Source of the DNA: Brachionus manjavacas
Taxonomy: Eukaryota; Rotifera; Eurotatoria; Ploima; Brachionidae
NCBI GenBank assembly: GCA_019054805.1
Contig: JAHQIY010000004.1
Span: forward strand, 3,844,001-3,908,000
Length of the DNA: 64,000 nt
Direction: 5' to 3'
Of the stretch, positions 46,010 to 56,657 are shown piece by piece; position 1 is the first letter of the stretch, and each line of letters starts with the position of its first letter. A model generated the notes under the pieces. It ran no database searches. It saw nothing but the letters and a program-made list of their open reading frames with translations, and was not told where the DNA came from. A program made the position numbers and the translations under genes.

Positions 46010-49000
46010 TTAGAATAGATGAATCACAAAAGTTAGAGTGAAAAAAAAATTTGATGAATAGCTAATTGCTGAATTCTCTTTTATTGGTATGTGTTGGACA
46101 TCATAAATCCATTCAAGGTATGAATTAACTCTGGTATAAATTTTTGAATTAATTTTAAAATAAAATTTTTTTAAAAATCCTAATTCTTTAACCGAACCCG
46201 ACTGTTAAATTATTCCAAAATACTCCACGAGATGTGATTCCGACAACAACTTGCTTGTTTTCTTTTGTTTTCATAAAAATTGGTCCTCCGGAATCGCCTT
46301 TCATTGTGTCATTGCCATCTACCAAATCACCTAAAAATATTTAAGACTAATTAATATCATTAATACAATTGATCATACATTTAGTGATAAATTTTAAAGG
46401 AAAGGGATGATTGAGGCTTTAAATAAAGTCTTTAATTTCAAATAGATTTGGTTTTAATTTTTTATGTTTGAATTACAAAATGTATCCAATGTTGAAATTA
46501 AATTGAAAAAGTGCTATGTTTCAAAATATTTTTTGAGTCTCAAATAAAAATATAATTCTAAGTTAATATTGCAAGCATTTTCATATTTGAAATTAAAATT
46601 GATAGTAGATAGAACGAGTTTAATTTTTATTTGGAAATTTGAAAAAAATATTGAAAATTCTTTTTTAAATTTTATGTAATCTATTTATTTATTTACCAAA
46701 TTCTGGTAAAACTGCAAATTTATCAGAAATTAAATTTCAATATATTCTAGCTTCGTGCATTTTGTATAGATTGTGCACATCATTAGCAGTTGCAACATAC
46801 TGGACTCAAAAACTTAATTTTGAACTTGTACAAAGAATTAAAATTAGGTGAAAAATTTTTAGTTTTTTTGAACAAATTGAATAAAGCTATTTAATAGAAT
46901 GCCTAATGTTCGAAGCTGATTTAATAATAAACAATTGAAGTTAATAATTTTTTTGTTTTTTCTTTAATTTGAAAGAGCTCTAGAAATAGCATTTGCTCTG
47001 ATCTGTTTGACATGCTATTACCCTTTCAATAATCCCAAAAACCCAAATATTTGCCTTTAATCAAAAATTATAAAAATTAAAGAAAACTAAAATTAATTTT
47101 TCATCCTTCAAGTGTTTAACTTTGGGGAACTTATATACATATATTTTGCAAATTTTACTTAGTCCGCCCAACTTTGAATTTTTTTTTGTTAGTATTATTT
47201 TCTCTATCTTATTTTTGAATATTACATTTAGCTTTTTTCTAAATAGATAAAAAAATTTTAAAATAGGTAAACAATTTTTAGATTAGGTGAACTAATAGTC
47301 CATAAAATCTGAGAACAAGAATTGTTCCAGTAACAAGTGAACCAACTAGACCCGAAAAACTTTATTTTTTTCTTTATAAATTTTGACTTAAGTGATAATT
47401 GACGTTCATTTTATGCATTTTAACAAAAACTCAATTTATAAAAAATAGAAAACAGAGCGTAAATAGTTTTTAAAAAATATTATCTTAAGGATTATCAAAT
47501 CACAAGCTCAAAGTCAAAATTCATAAAAAAAAACAAAGTTTTTCATGCTCGCAATATTAACTTAAAATTGTATTTTTATTTGAGACTGAAAAAATAATTT
47601 GAAACATAGCACTTTTTCAATTTAATATCAACATTGGATACATTTTGTAATTCAAAAATTAAACCATTTCCAATAGCCTATATTTTTTCTTTGAGCGTCT
47701 TTGTAAATAATTAAAAAAGGATAATTACCAAAAGTGTCTTTTGTTTGAATTTTTCGTTTTTTTTTCTTTAATGTAAGTTTTTTTTACCCTTATCACAACT
47801 CTACTTTACACTTAAATTCGATCTATAAAATAAGTATTTACTTTTGATAAAAACATCTAACCAGTATCATAGATTAAATTCGAGAAAATTTTCAGAAAAC
47901 TAATAATTTCATTTAAAATTGAAAATGTAGATTTTTTTATATTGAAGATACAAGAATTTAGAAAATTATCAAGAATAATTAATTATCAAATGTTTTGTTC
48001 TTGTTCGAAAAAAATTTTCTTTTTAATAAATAAACAAATATAACATTAAGTGCATAAAGTAGATAAAAGTCAGGATTGCTGGTCATGGTCTATTAAAAGA
48101 TAAGGACACAATTAAATCCTTAATCTCGGAGACATTTTTTTTGTATATTTACTTTAAAAAGGATCGATTTTAAAACTTTTTGCTCAAACTGAAAATTTTT
48201 ACTTGGGCTCATGGGCTTATAGATCTGATAAAAAACTAAAAAATTTAAATGAAAAAATTCAAAATTCCATTTTTATGTATTGTAAAATTAACTTCAAAAA
48301 TCAGTAATCGATTTTCAATATATTTTGAAATTTTGAAATTATCATTTAATTCAACAAACTTTTATTTTTAATATTCAAAAATTTCGTTTAGGTATCATAT
48401 TTAAATTGGTTTTTAAACAATTTTAATTGAATTGATCTGCTCCAAATAAAAATTGCTCTCAACTTCACTCTACAAAATAAAAAGGTTCTATAAGACAATA
48501 GTTGTATTAATAAAGAAGTCTTTCATGTTAATTTAGATTAAAAACTTGGCTAAAAAATTCAATGTCACAAGACAGAGTTACAAATATATCAAATATCTTG
48601 AATATTTTTTTTACAATATATCTGGGATTATAAATAAAATTAAAAAGATCAGCAATACTGAATTTTTGAGCACCATCAAATCTATTATCAATTCGAGATT
48701 ATCACCAAATTATTCTTTAATTTTTAAATTTTGCTCATTACCAAAATTTATATATATTTATTTTTATATATTCTTTAGGGACAAGAAAAAATTTGAAAGT
48801 ATTTGAAATAATTTATTTTTGAAAATTTAGACGCATTTTTCTTCGTAAAATTTTGAATTCAACAAATTTAACTTAATTTTTAATTAGAACGATAAAGAAA
48901 TCATGCTTGAAATTTTTTAATTAAAAAAATTGAAGTTATTTTTTTTTAAAGTTCAAAAATCTTAAATTTGACTAAAATATTGATTTTTAAATATTTTTCA

Positions 49001-51132
49001 GACTAAAATATTATTTTTTTTTTAAATTAATATTGCAGCTTTTGAAATTAAGCGTTTAAGCATGTAAAGTTTCACTTTCTTTTTTATGATAAATTCGAAA
49101 ACAAAAATATTTAAAAACAAAGACTAGAACATCTAAGGAATCTAATTAGCCCAAAAAATTATTTTAATTTATTTTTAATTAGGCATTTTTAGAATTTTTA
49201 CAAAGATGTGTTCAGATCTTAATTTTTAATTGATGAAAAAGAAAAAGTTTGAGGGGAAATTGCAATATCCATAAAAAATAAGAGGTATTCAAATCCCAAT
49301 GCAAAACGACGTATTTTTTAATATTTTAATTATTGTAGCCTGAAAAGTACATAATTACAAAGAGAATTTTTTATGATAAATGGTATAGATGAAAAAGAAA
49401 TACATTGTTATTGCTATTACTTTTTAGTGCTTTGGTAACGTCTTCAGTAAAAATATCCTGGTTAGCATTTATATCAACTATTGGGAAGAATTTTTAAATT
49501 AACACTGAGATTTATAGCTTTTTTTTTAATTTGTCACAAAACATTTTACTATTAGAAATCTTTTTAATATTTTCTATTTTCTCTTTTAAAAATTTATAAA
49601 TGTTTAAAAGTTTTAATATTTTTTTGTTTGTTTTAAAGAATCGGATTGATTCATTTAATAGAAATGGATTCCAAATATATTTTTACCCAAAAATTCTTTG
49701 TCTTCTAAAAAAATCGAATTCTTTTCTTTTTCTTTAATGAATTTGAAATTAAATTTTCATTTTTTGACAAGTTAACATATTTTTGTATAATTTGGATCGT
49801 TTTATTATATATATCAAAAAAAGTAACCTTAAAAAGATCTGATAAAAATTGAGAACTTTATCTTAGAGCCTATTGAAATTTCATTATAAATTAGAAATTT
49901 TCTTATATTTTATTCATAAGTAATTGATTTAAACTTTGGCAAACATTTCAATAAAACTCAATAATCAAATAATTTTCATTTATTATAAATATTTTATAAA
50001 TCAGTTTAATATTTCCCATTCATTAAACCTTTAATAGACACTATATTTCAGAGTTTTTTTTAAGAATATCAAACAAAAATTAAAAATAAAAGCTATAAAA
50101 ACAGATATGTTTCGTGTTTCGGGAAATTTTGCATGCCCTACTATCTTTCTCATTTATCTCTATCGAAAATAAAAAACCTAAATCTTTAATAAACCAAAAA
50201 ATAATTTTTTTTAAACCTTCCTCTTCTTTTAAATGAAGCTTATTAATTACATTAAAATAAGTCATTTTCCTCCTCTTTCAATTAAAAATTAAATGAAGTT
50301 TTTTGTTCTAAATTTTACAACACTTTTAATATGCTAAAAATAAAAATAATCCTAGAATTAAAATATTTGTTCACAAATTTTGTGATCCATCAGATAAATA
50401 ATGGCCATTCTATTGTTGATCTATATATGAATTCATTTTTTTAATTACCTATACAAAATTCATTAATACCAATCGATCCACAATGCTTTTCATCAATAAT
50501 TTTAAGTCTAACATTTTTAAGAATATTCGAAGACACCGAGCTATCCAAACTAATTGCGCCCCATCCAAGAGCCCAAACGACCTCATCGGGTGCAAAATTT
50601 ACTTCTAAATTAAGAGGAATACATGCAGGCTGAGTTTTGCTGTTAAATAAAGCTTTTTTCTCTAATTTAATTATTGCAATATCATTTATTAAAGTAATTG
50701 GATTGAAATCAGGATGCTTTTAATTTAAAAAAATCAAAAATCAAAAAAGTCTATAAGGCCTATTTACCAATTTGAATGAGTCTAAATTATAGAAATTTTG
50801 GTGCTTAATAGCGGATTTATCATGCAAACCAAGATATATCTTGTACATTGAATTTAGATCTTTATGATATTTATTGGGTTTTACTTGAACTTTGGTGCCA
50901 TCTGACAAGGTAACTGATGTCTTGAAGCAATGCGCGGCACTCAATAGCTTATCATCCTCAACCAAAGTTGCTCCGCATTCACCTCTTACTGTTCTCGTTG
51001 TAATAAAATTGCTTGTTGTGAGGGAAAATTTATATTCAAATACAAGTAAAGCTACTGATGGCCAGCTATTCGGCAAAGCATTTTCTCCTCCCTTAATCCG
51101 CATATTCGGCTCATTAAAAGATTTTCCACATT
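46010..51132 (-). CDS. Trypsin-like serine protease, S1 family
   Basis: Three exons are supported: 51132-50768, 50716-50449 and 46330-46188 (or on to 46010). They carry the catalytic triad in LSAAHC, NDIAIIKL and GDSGGP. The activation site is MR|IKGG. Asp lies six residues before the catalytic Ser (NDTMKGDSGG), predicting trypsin-like cleavage after Lys/Arg; the usual Cys191 is Met. The first exon opens at an acceptor (51133-51134), so an upstream exon with a signal peptide is missing. The last exon stops at 46188-46190 after VGFG, short of the C-terminal helix. The missing part, SKIYTRVNSYLEWI plus a hydrophobic tail FFFTLTFVIHLF, is encoded just downstream in another frame to a stop at 46010-46012. 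Whether that is a sequencing error or a true frameshift is open. The product is probably secreted. Confidence 0.8.
46450..47665. mobile_element. Non-autonomous TIR element, second copy of the 3048 family
   Basis: The ends start GGTTTTAATTTTTTATGTTTG and are mirrored at the right end (ending ATTAAACC), with AATTACAAAATGTATCCAAT in the arms. Length 1216 bp against 981 bp at 3048. Inner shared blocks include CAAAATCTGAGAACAA and GAACCAACTAGACC. It lies in the serine protease intron. Confidence 0.75.
47666..50448. other. Remainder of the long protease intron
   Basis: About 2.8 kb of A/T-rich sequence between the TIR element and the exon at 50449. No coding pattern is supported; short open frames here (for example 48546-48806) lack family features and sit in AT-biased sequence. 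Confidence 0.5.
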
Positions 51133-51845
51133 CTAAAATATTATAATTTTTTTTATTCAGCATTTTTTAAAATTCAAATTTTACGGGATAGATCGAGTTG
51201 TGCAAAAAATTTAGTGACTTTTAAAACAATTAGTAAAAAAAAAATTTCCGCTAGTGATTTTGAGTATTGGAATAAAAAGTTCATTGCTGCAAAAAATTAT
51301 CTATTAAAATACCTGTTTAAATTTTTCACTAATTTATATTCTAAAATTTTAGATTCTTTTTATTTGATGCGCATGATTTTTTTTGATTAATAAATAGAAA
51401 ATAGAAAAACAAATGCTGTAAAATTGTACATTGTGTATAATTTATAACTATATACATAAAAATAATTTAATTTAATTATTTATATGAATAAGTTTCGAAA
51501 ATTTGAAAAATTATTTTTGGTTGACCTGTCTCTTTAAATAGATGATATTAGTGTTGAAATTAAACATTTAGATAAAAAGTATTTTAAAACGAAACTAAAA
51601 ACAAAAAATTTTTGAAAAACTCAACAAAATTCACAGTAGTGGTTTGAAATTTGTATTTTTACGTAAATTAACGTAAATCAATACTGTAAATTTACATTCA
51701 TTTTTTTTCACTTTTTAAATTATGAGCAACTTAAATTGTTCACTAAAAATGAGTTGATCAATAAAAAAAACAGAAAACGATAAAACAGACTTAAAATTTA
51801 TTTTCCAATTATAACTGAACCCTCCTATTTGAAAAAATAATACAG
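51133..51845. other. Region upstream of visible protease exons
   Basis: Should contain the missing signal-peptide exon of the protease. I could not identify it with confidence. Confidence 0.4.
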
Positions 51846-52605
51846 CTAAGGTATTGAACTCCGTAATGAAGTATGATAGCGAGCCTAAAGCGAGCAGTCT
51901 TAGTATGGTCTTGTGCAACCTTTGGGTACATATTGCTCAAGAAAGTGCGAATTTTGTTTCCAAGTTGCTTAAGATTTTTGGTCTTCCAATCACCCTCATA
52001 AACTTTAGCTTTCTAATTTCCCCAAAAATCTTCAAAATAGCCAACCAGACCATTGATTCTATTCAAATTTTTTAACGTGCTTGTTCTTTTCAACTCCGGC
52101 GTCTTGCTAACGTTTCGGCAATAAAAAATACTATTTCCTGGCAGGGCGGTATTGCCAAGAGTGAATATGATTCATCATCAATTATAAATTCATTTCTACT
52201 ATATAATTATAGCATTCGTCGACATTTTGGCCTGGTTGCCTTCTCCTGTTTGGCATTTAGGTGAGATCTCTTGTGTTTTTTATACTTTTTGATGTTTGTA
52301 TACTTCTTTTAATTCTTTCCAATATAGGTATATTAAACTTTCTAGACATCTTTTTATTCGAACGACCCGATTTATGATTCAAATAGGTTCTTAGTTTATC
52401 AACAATTAGTAAGTCGCAATTTTAGCAGGTCTACCACTTCATTTTTTTCTCTTGAAAGTTAAATCTTTTTCTATAATATCTAGCCAACGATATACAGAAC
52501 GTTTTTTGTATCCAAGACCAGTGAATCGCCTTACAACTTCAGCTTTTGGCAAATTTCGGTTACTTTTTACAAAGTTGTACAAATCTTTTATGATGACTTC
52601 GTACA
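51846..52605 (-). mobile_element. Decayed mariner/Tc1-like transposase
   Basis: Minus-strand frame fragments in the right order for one transposase. An N-terminal ATG at 52605 opens KDLYNFVKSNRNLPKAEVVR and GYKKRSVYRWL, a helix-turn-helix. Then come SGRPAKIAT, MSRKFNIP-like words, and at the other end KVYEGDWKTKNLKQLGNKIR with FLSNMYPKVAQDHTKTARF. Stops and frameshifts are scattered throughout, so it is inactive. I did not find its inverted ends. Confidence 0.62.
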
Positions 52606-52700
52606 TTTTTTATTTCACAACTTATCGAAAATTCGACTTTTTTTTATAATTTTTATTTTTATAAAGCTAGGATCAGCTGATCTTCAATTTTGAAAAAAAT

Positions 52701-52988
52701 CAGACTTGTTTTTAAGTCACAGTTTTAAGTCTAAGTCACAAAAATTTAAGTCAAAGCCAATATCTTAAAAAATTTTTTTTATTTTTTTAGTCAAGTTTAG
52801 TCGAGTCAACTAATTTTCTGATTTTAAAACTAAACTTTTTTTGGATTAAAATAAAATATCATATTTATTTTTAGTTTAAAAATCAGATAATTAGTTCACT
52901 TGACTAAACTTCACACAAAAAAAAAAAAAACTCAAGTCAAGTCATTGACTTGAATTGATTTAAGACTTGTGACTTAAAAACAACTCTG
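52701..52988. mobile_element. Small hAT-like MITE with 8-bp TSD
   Basis: The ends CAGACTTGTTTTTAAGTCAC and (inverted) CAGAGTTGTTTTTAAGTCAC are flanked by AAAAAAAT on both sides (52693-52700, 52989-52996). Internal arms share AGTCAAGTTTAGT and complementary blocks. It belongs to the family of the 8623-9530 element. The duplication is low-complexity, so slightly less certain. Confidence 0.82.
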
Positions 52989-53123
52989 AAAAAAATTGGG
53001 AAAGATCTTGTCCACTCTTAACTTTTGAGTCATTTTTTATTCTACACCCGTTAGTTTGTTAGGAGATTCGTTTACAATAAGTCGAGTTTTGATTGTAAGT
53101 TGAATTCTTTCACCTTAATATTC

Positions 53124-53368
53124 AAACTATGAAATAAATTGTTATCTCTTAATAGAATTAATGCAGAGATGCATTTTTGGATTTAACATTCTATGAGACT
53201 CTGCAATATAAAAATGCACACTGGAGAGAGCACATCATCTAAACGATGCCATTTATAAGTGAGTAATTTTTTTGCAGAATTTTGAAGATTTTAAATTTAG
53301 AAATGTTAAATCCAAAAACGTATCTCTGCATTAATTCTATTAAGAAACAACAATTTATTTCATAGTTT
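53124..53368. mobile_element. Palindromic MITE-like element
   Basis: AAACTATGAAATAAATTGTT, then TAATAGAATTAATGCAGAGA and TTGGATTTAACATT are mirrored in the right arm at about 53298-53368. Arms of about 70 bp and a loop of about 105 bp. No target duplication was recognised. Confidence 0.72.
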
Positions 53369-54299
53369 AAATTTTATTTGATCATTTTGAGCATCGAAAA
53401 TTGATGATAGACTTCAAGTTGCCTAGCTTTACTAGTAATTAAATCAAGGTCAATTCTCGCCAATTGTGGTAACCTTGAAGTCGGCGATAAGGTTGTTTCA
53501 TCCGAATCTTTTCGATTAAGACATTCTTATAGATACTCAACTTATCTTGATGCTTGTTTCTAGTGCTGCGCCTTCGTTATTTTAAACAAAGACTGCTATA
53601 AATTTATATTTGATTCTCTGGTCAGTGCTGAAACATTGACGGGGGAGTAGAGTTGGATTTAGTTTTGAGTCTTTCAAGAATTAATCAAAATCATTGATGA
53701 TTAACATCTGAAAATCATATTTGTTCTGGTAAAAATTAAGAAATGTGAAATTGAAGTTAAATTTTTTTCAAGATCTAAAACTCGTTCTGCAAAATGTATC
53801 AGCTTAAACAAGCTTTGAAAAGAAAAAAGTCAAAATGCTAAAAGCTGGAGAAGAAACACTCTTAAAAACATTCTTGAGACAAAATATAATGGGTGACTTA
53901 GATTAAGATACGGAGGGATACTTCGGCGCGGATCATTGACTGCATGGAATGTTGCAATGTATATAGGGTTCAAACAATGATGCTTTTTATCGCAAACGCT
54001 TTTTTACGTTATACATACTTCATCGAAACAAATTAATATTGACAATCAAGTTAATATAATAAAAACGGTTTAAAAATAAAAAGAAAGAAGGCTAAAATTT
54101 TTTGTTTTTTACTAAAAAAAATACAATTTTTATGAATAAACAAAAATAATTAAGGAGTAATAAGAACAAAATTGAACAAAAAAATAACTATTTTTTTGTA
54201 GTTAATAATAATATTTATTAATTTAAACAAACGATTAATAGTTAACTTACTTGGGATTAATTTTTATCCTAATTCGCTTATTGGGATTCATAGGGTAAT
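53369..54299. other. Intergenic, possible retroelement debris
   Basis: A less AT-rich patch at 53440-53660 has short frames on the minus strand broken by many stops. I could not assign it. Confidence 0.4.
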
Positions 54300-54530
54300 T
54301 AATTTCGATTTTCACTCACTTTACCCTTGCTTCTCTCATTTCGGTGATCTCTTTCGTGGTTGTTGACCTTCAAGTTAATTTTTAGTTATCTTTTGAGGTG
54401 TCCATCAAAGGGCTCTGTTTTTGTATATGTGTTCCTTTCATTCTAAGTGCATGTCCAAGCCACCGCTAGCTTTTAACACTTAAACTTGTTTCCAGTACGG
54501 AAAAAAATCGAGATTCATAAATTCTTGACC
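54300..54530 (-). mobile_element. LINE C-terminal fragment (RWLGHALRM type)
   Basis: On the minus strand the sequence reads SLSVKS, a stop, RWLGHALRMKG and then a charged tail. The RWLGH-LRM block is a hallmark of the C-terminus of some non-LTR retrotransposon ORF2 proteins, in a different family from the RGDLIE-type LINEs elsewhere in the window. Confidence 0.62.
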
Positions 54531-55372
54531 ACGTGGCTTTGAGAGGAACATTTTGTCATTAAACACTTCTTGCATAAAAGATCCCGATATAAGTTAAAAT
54601 ATGTCCTTTTGTAAATGAAAGTTTAGGATCTACTGCTTTTGGATGACAATTGGAACAATTCAATATAATTTATCATCGACAAGTCAAAAATCATGAAAAA
54701 TTTTGACAGTTTGATCTCATTTATTTACGTATAGTACAAAATCATTATAAAAGTTTTGATTATCCCATAATCATTATAATTATCATCAGAGAATTCATGC
54801 CGGTTATCATCCGCATTTCTAAAAAGTTCAAGAGCTTGAAAGGCAGCTTTCATCGAGACATGATTCAAAAAATTTTTATTTATTATAGGAATTACTAAAA
54901 TTTAGTAGAGTTTGGAATTAAAAGCACAATAAGCCAGTCTTTGGTTTATTTATCCAAATAAAATACATTATTTAAGGGTCTAAAAAACCCCATTTCCAGT
55001 TTAAAGTGTACTTTTTTTTTTGCATCAAAATAAAAATATTTCGTTTTTAAATTTAATAAATTCTTTTTTTTATTTTAATTTTGATAGAAATTTTTTTTTT
55101 AATTTATTGAGCAAAATAAGTACCAAAAAGGTCGAAAAAATCCCTCTGGGTTTTGGGTGTTAATCTTGATGCATTGACTCATTGGTTCGGAACTCGTTCT
55201 TATGTGTAGTTCATCGTTTGACAATATGTTGGGCCATTCTCAGCTATTTCCTAGCATTCGGTTACGTGCATCAATGTTTATTTTTCTACACTACTACTGT
55301 ACATCAAGAAAACGAAAGTGTGGTCAGAGTAGAGCCTCAAAAGCATAAATTAAGAGTAGAATGTTAAGACTT

Positions 55373-55590
55373 CTATATTTTACCATTTTTTTTGACAAAA
55401 AGCTCAAAAGTGTCAAGAATGCTACCGGCTTCGACTGGGTAATAATTGCGGTGTAGATGATCAACCCGATGCAGTAACCTGTGTGTCAGATCGGAGCCAT
55501 TGCTCAAAAAGGTACTAGAATAGAAGATAAGCGCCTCCTTATTATCTACTAGGATAAAAAGGGACAATTATTATTATTATTATTAATTAA
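55373..55590 (-). repeat. Dispersed repeat with conserved short frame, copy 1
   Basis: The minus-strand frame at 55373-55567 contains ILVDNKEALIFYSSTFLSN and SDLTHRLLHRVDHLHRNYY, with PVEAG following. A second copy at 61297-61490 in the opposite orientation reads ILVDNGKALISFSSTFLSN and SDLTQRLLHPVDHLHRNYH, PVETG. A (TAA)n run (55569-55585) abuts the start of the frame. The product is not recognised. Confidence 0.65.
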
Positions 55591-55594
55591 AAAA

Positions 55595-56430
55595 TAGAAA
55601 TAGAAATAGAAATTTATGCCGATGACTCGAAGATTCTTGGAGTAATTAACAACTTGTGTGATAGGGCAAATATGCAGAAAGACCTAGATGCTCTGTGTGA
55701 ATGGATTGATGTATGAAGAATGGGTCTCTGTGTTCAAAAATGTAAGATTATGCATTTTGGAAGGCTAAATGCTAGATTTTCGTATGAAACATCGGGAAAA
55801 GAGGGATTGGATAAAAATCAACTGTGTACCACTGAGTGTGAAAAGGATCTGGGCGTTATGTTGTCTTCAGACCTTAAATGGACATGTGAAGTAAAGAACG
55901 CGTGCGCGAAAGCAAATAAAGCACTCGGAATTCTTAAAAGAACATTTTTAAGTAGAGAAGAAACTCTTTGGTTGAAACTTTATATGTCTTTGGTTAGACC
56001 TCACCTCGACTACTGAGTGAGAGAAGGGTGAGAGGTGATTTGATTGAAGTTTTTAAAGTGATTAATGGTCATGTAAAAGTGTCGTTTACCAGAGAACTTC
56101 TGGATCCTGTTGGCAGAAATGGACCGATACCGAGGTTAAGAGGAATCAGCGCAAAAGTTCAAAGAGATAGTTTTCCAGTACAAAAATGAAATGATTTTTC
56201 TGTCGCAGTGAGTGCTAGACACGTTTTTTTCTCGAACAGAGTAGCTCCGCACTGGAATAGACTTCCTGAGGAGGTGGTTAAAGCTAAGACAGTTAATGGC
56301 TTCAAAGTAGCATTAGATAGGTTTAACAGAATTGGCTGCTAAAGCTTCATACGCCTTTAAGCAATGATGAGCTCAGATTTCCTACTTGTTAGGATTTCGC
56401 AGCAAGAACTACTACTACTACTACTAATTC
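55595..56430 (+). mobile_element. LINE 3' portion with YADD and (TAC)n tail
   Basis: Begins within the RT catalytic core (IYADDSKILG, the YADD motif), then ANMQKDLDALCEWID, a TGA in place of Trp, KCKIMHFG, EKDLGVMLSSDLKWTCEV, LVRPHLDY, a break, RGDLIEVFKVINGHVKV, VAPHWNRLPEEVV and NGFKVALDRFNRIGC. It ends with GCTGCTAAAGCTTCATAC and a (TAC)n tail at 56405-56425. 5'-truncated, with stop and frame lesions. Confidence 0.85.
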
Positions 56431-56657
56431 AATTCCACAAAAATCCAATAATATTTTAAATTTTTATTATTTAATAAAAAAAATTAATTTAAAAAAGAAA
56501 TCAAAGGACAATTTAACAAAAAAAAATTTACAAACAAAAAAACACTCGAAGCAACAACACCAACGAAATAATAATCCATGAAAAAAAAAAAATCCAAACT
56601 AAAATAATACCAAACGGAATTGAAAAAAAGTAAAACAAAAAAAAGTAAAAAAAAAAT

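Noticed and set aside
48546-48806. 86-codon frame in the protease intron with a weak helix-turn-helix look
   Set aside because: Only the first few residues suggest a DNA-binding helix, and the remainder is AT-driven I/F/Y/K sequence.
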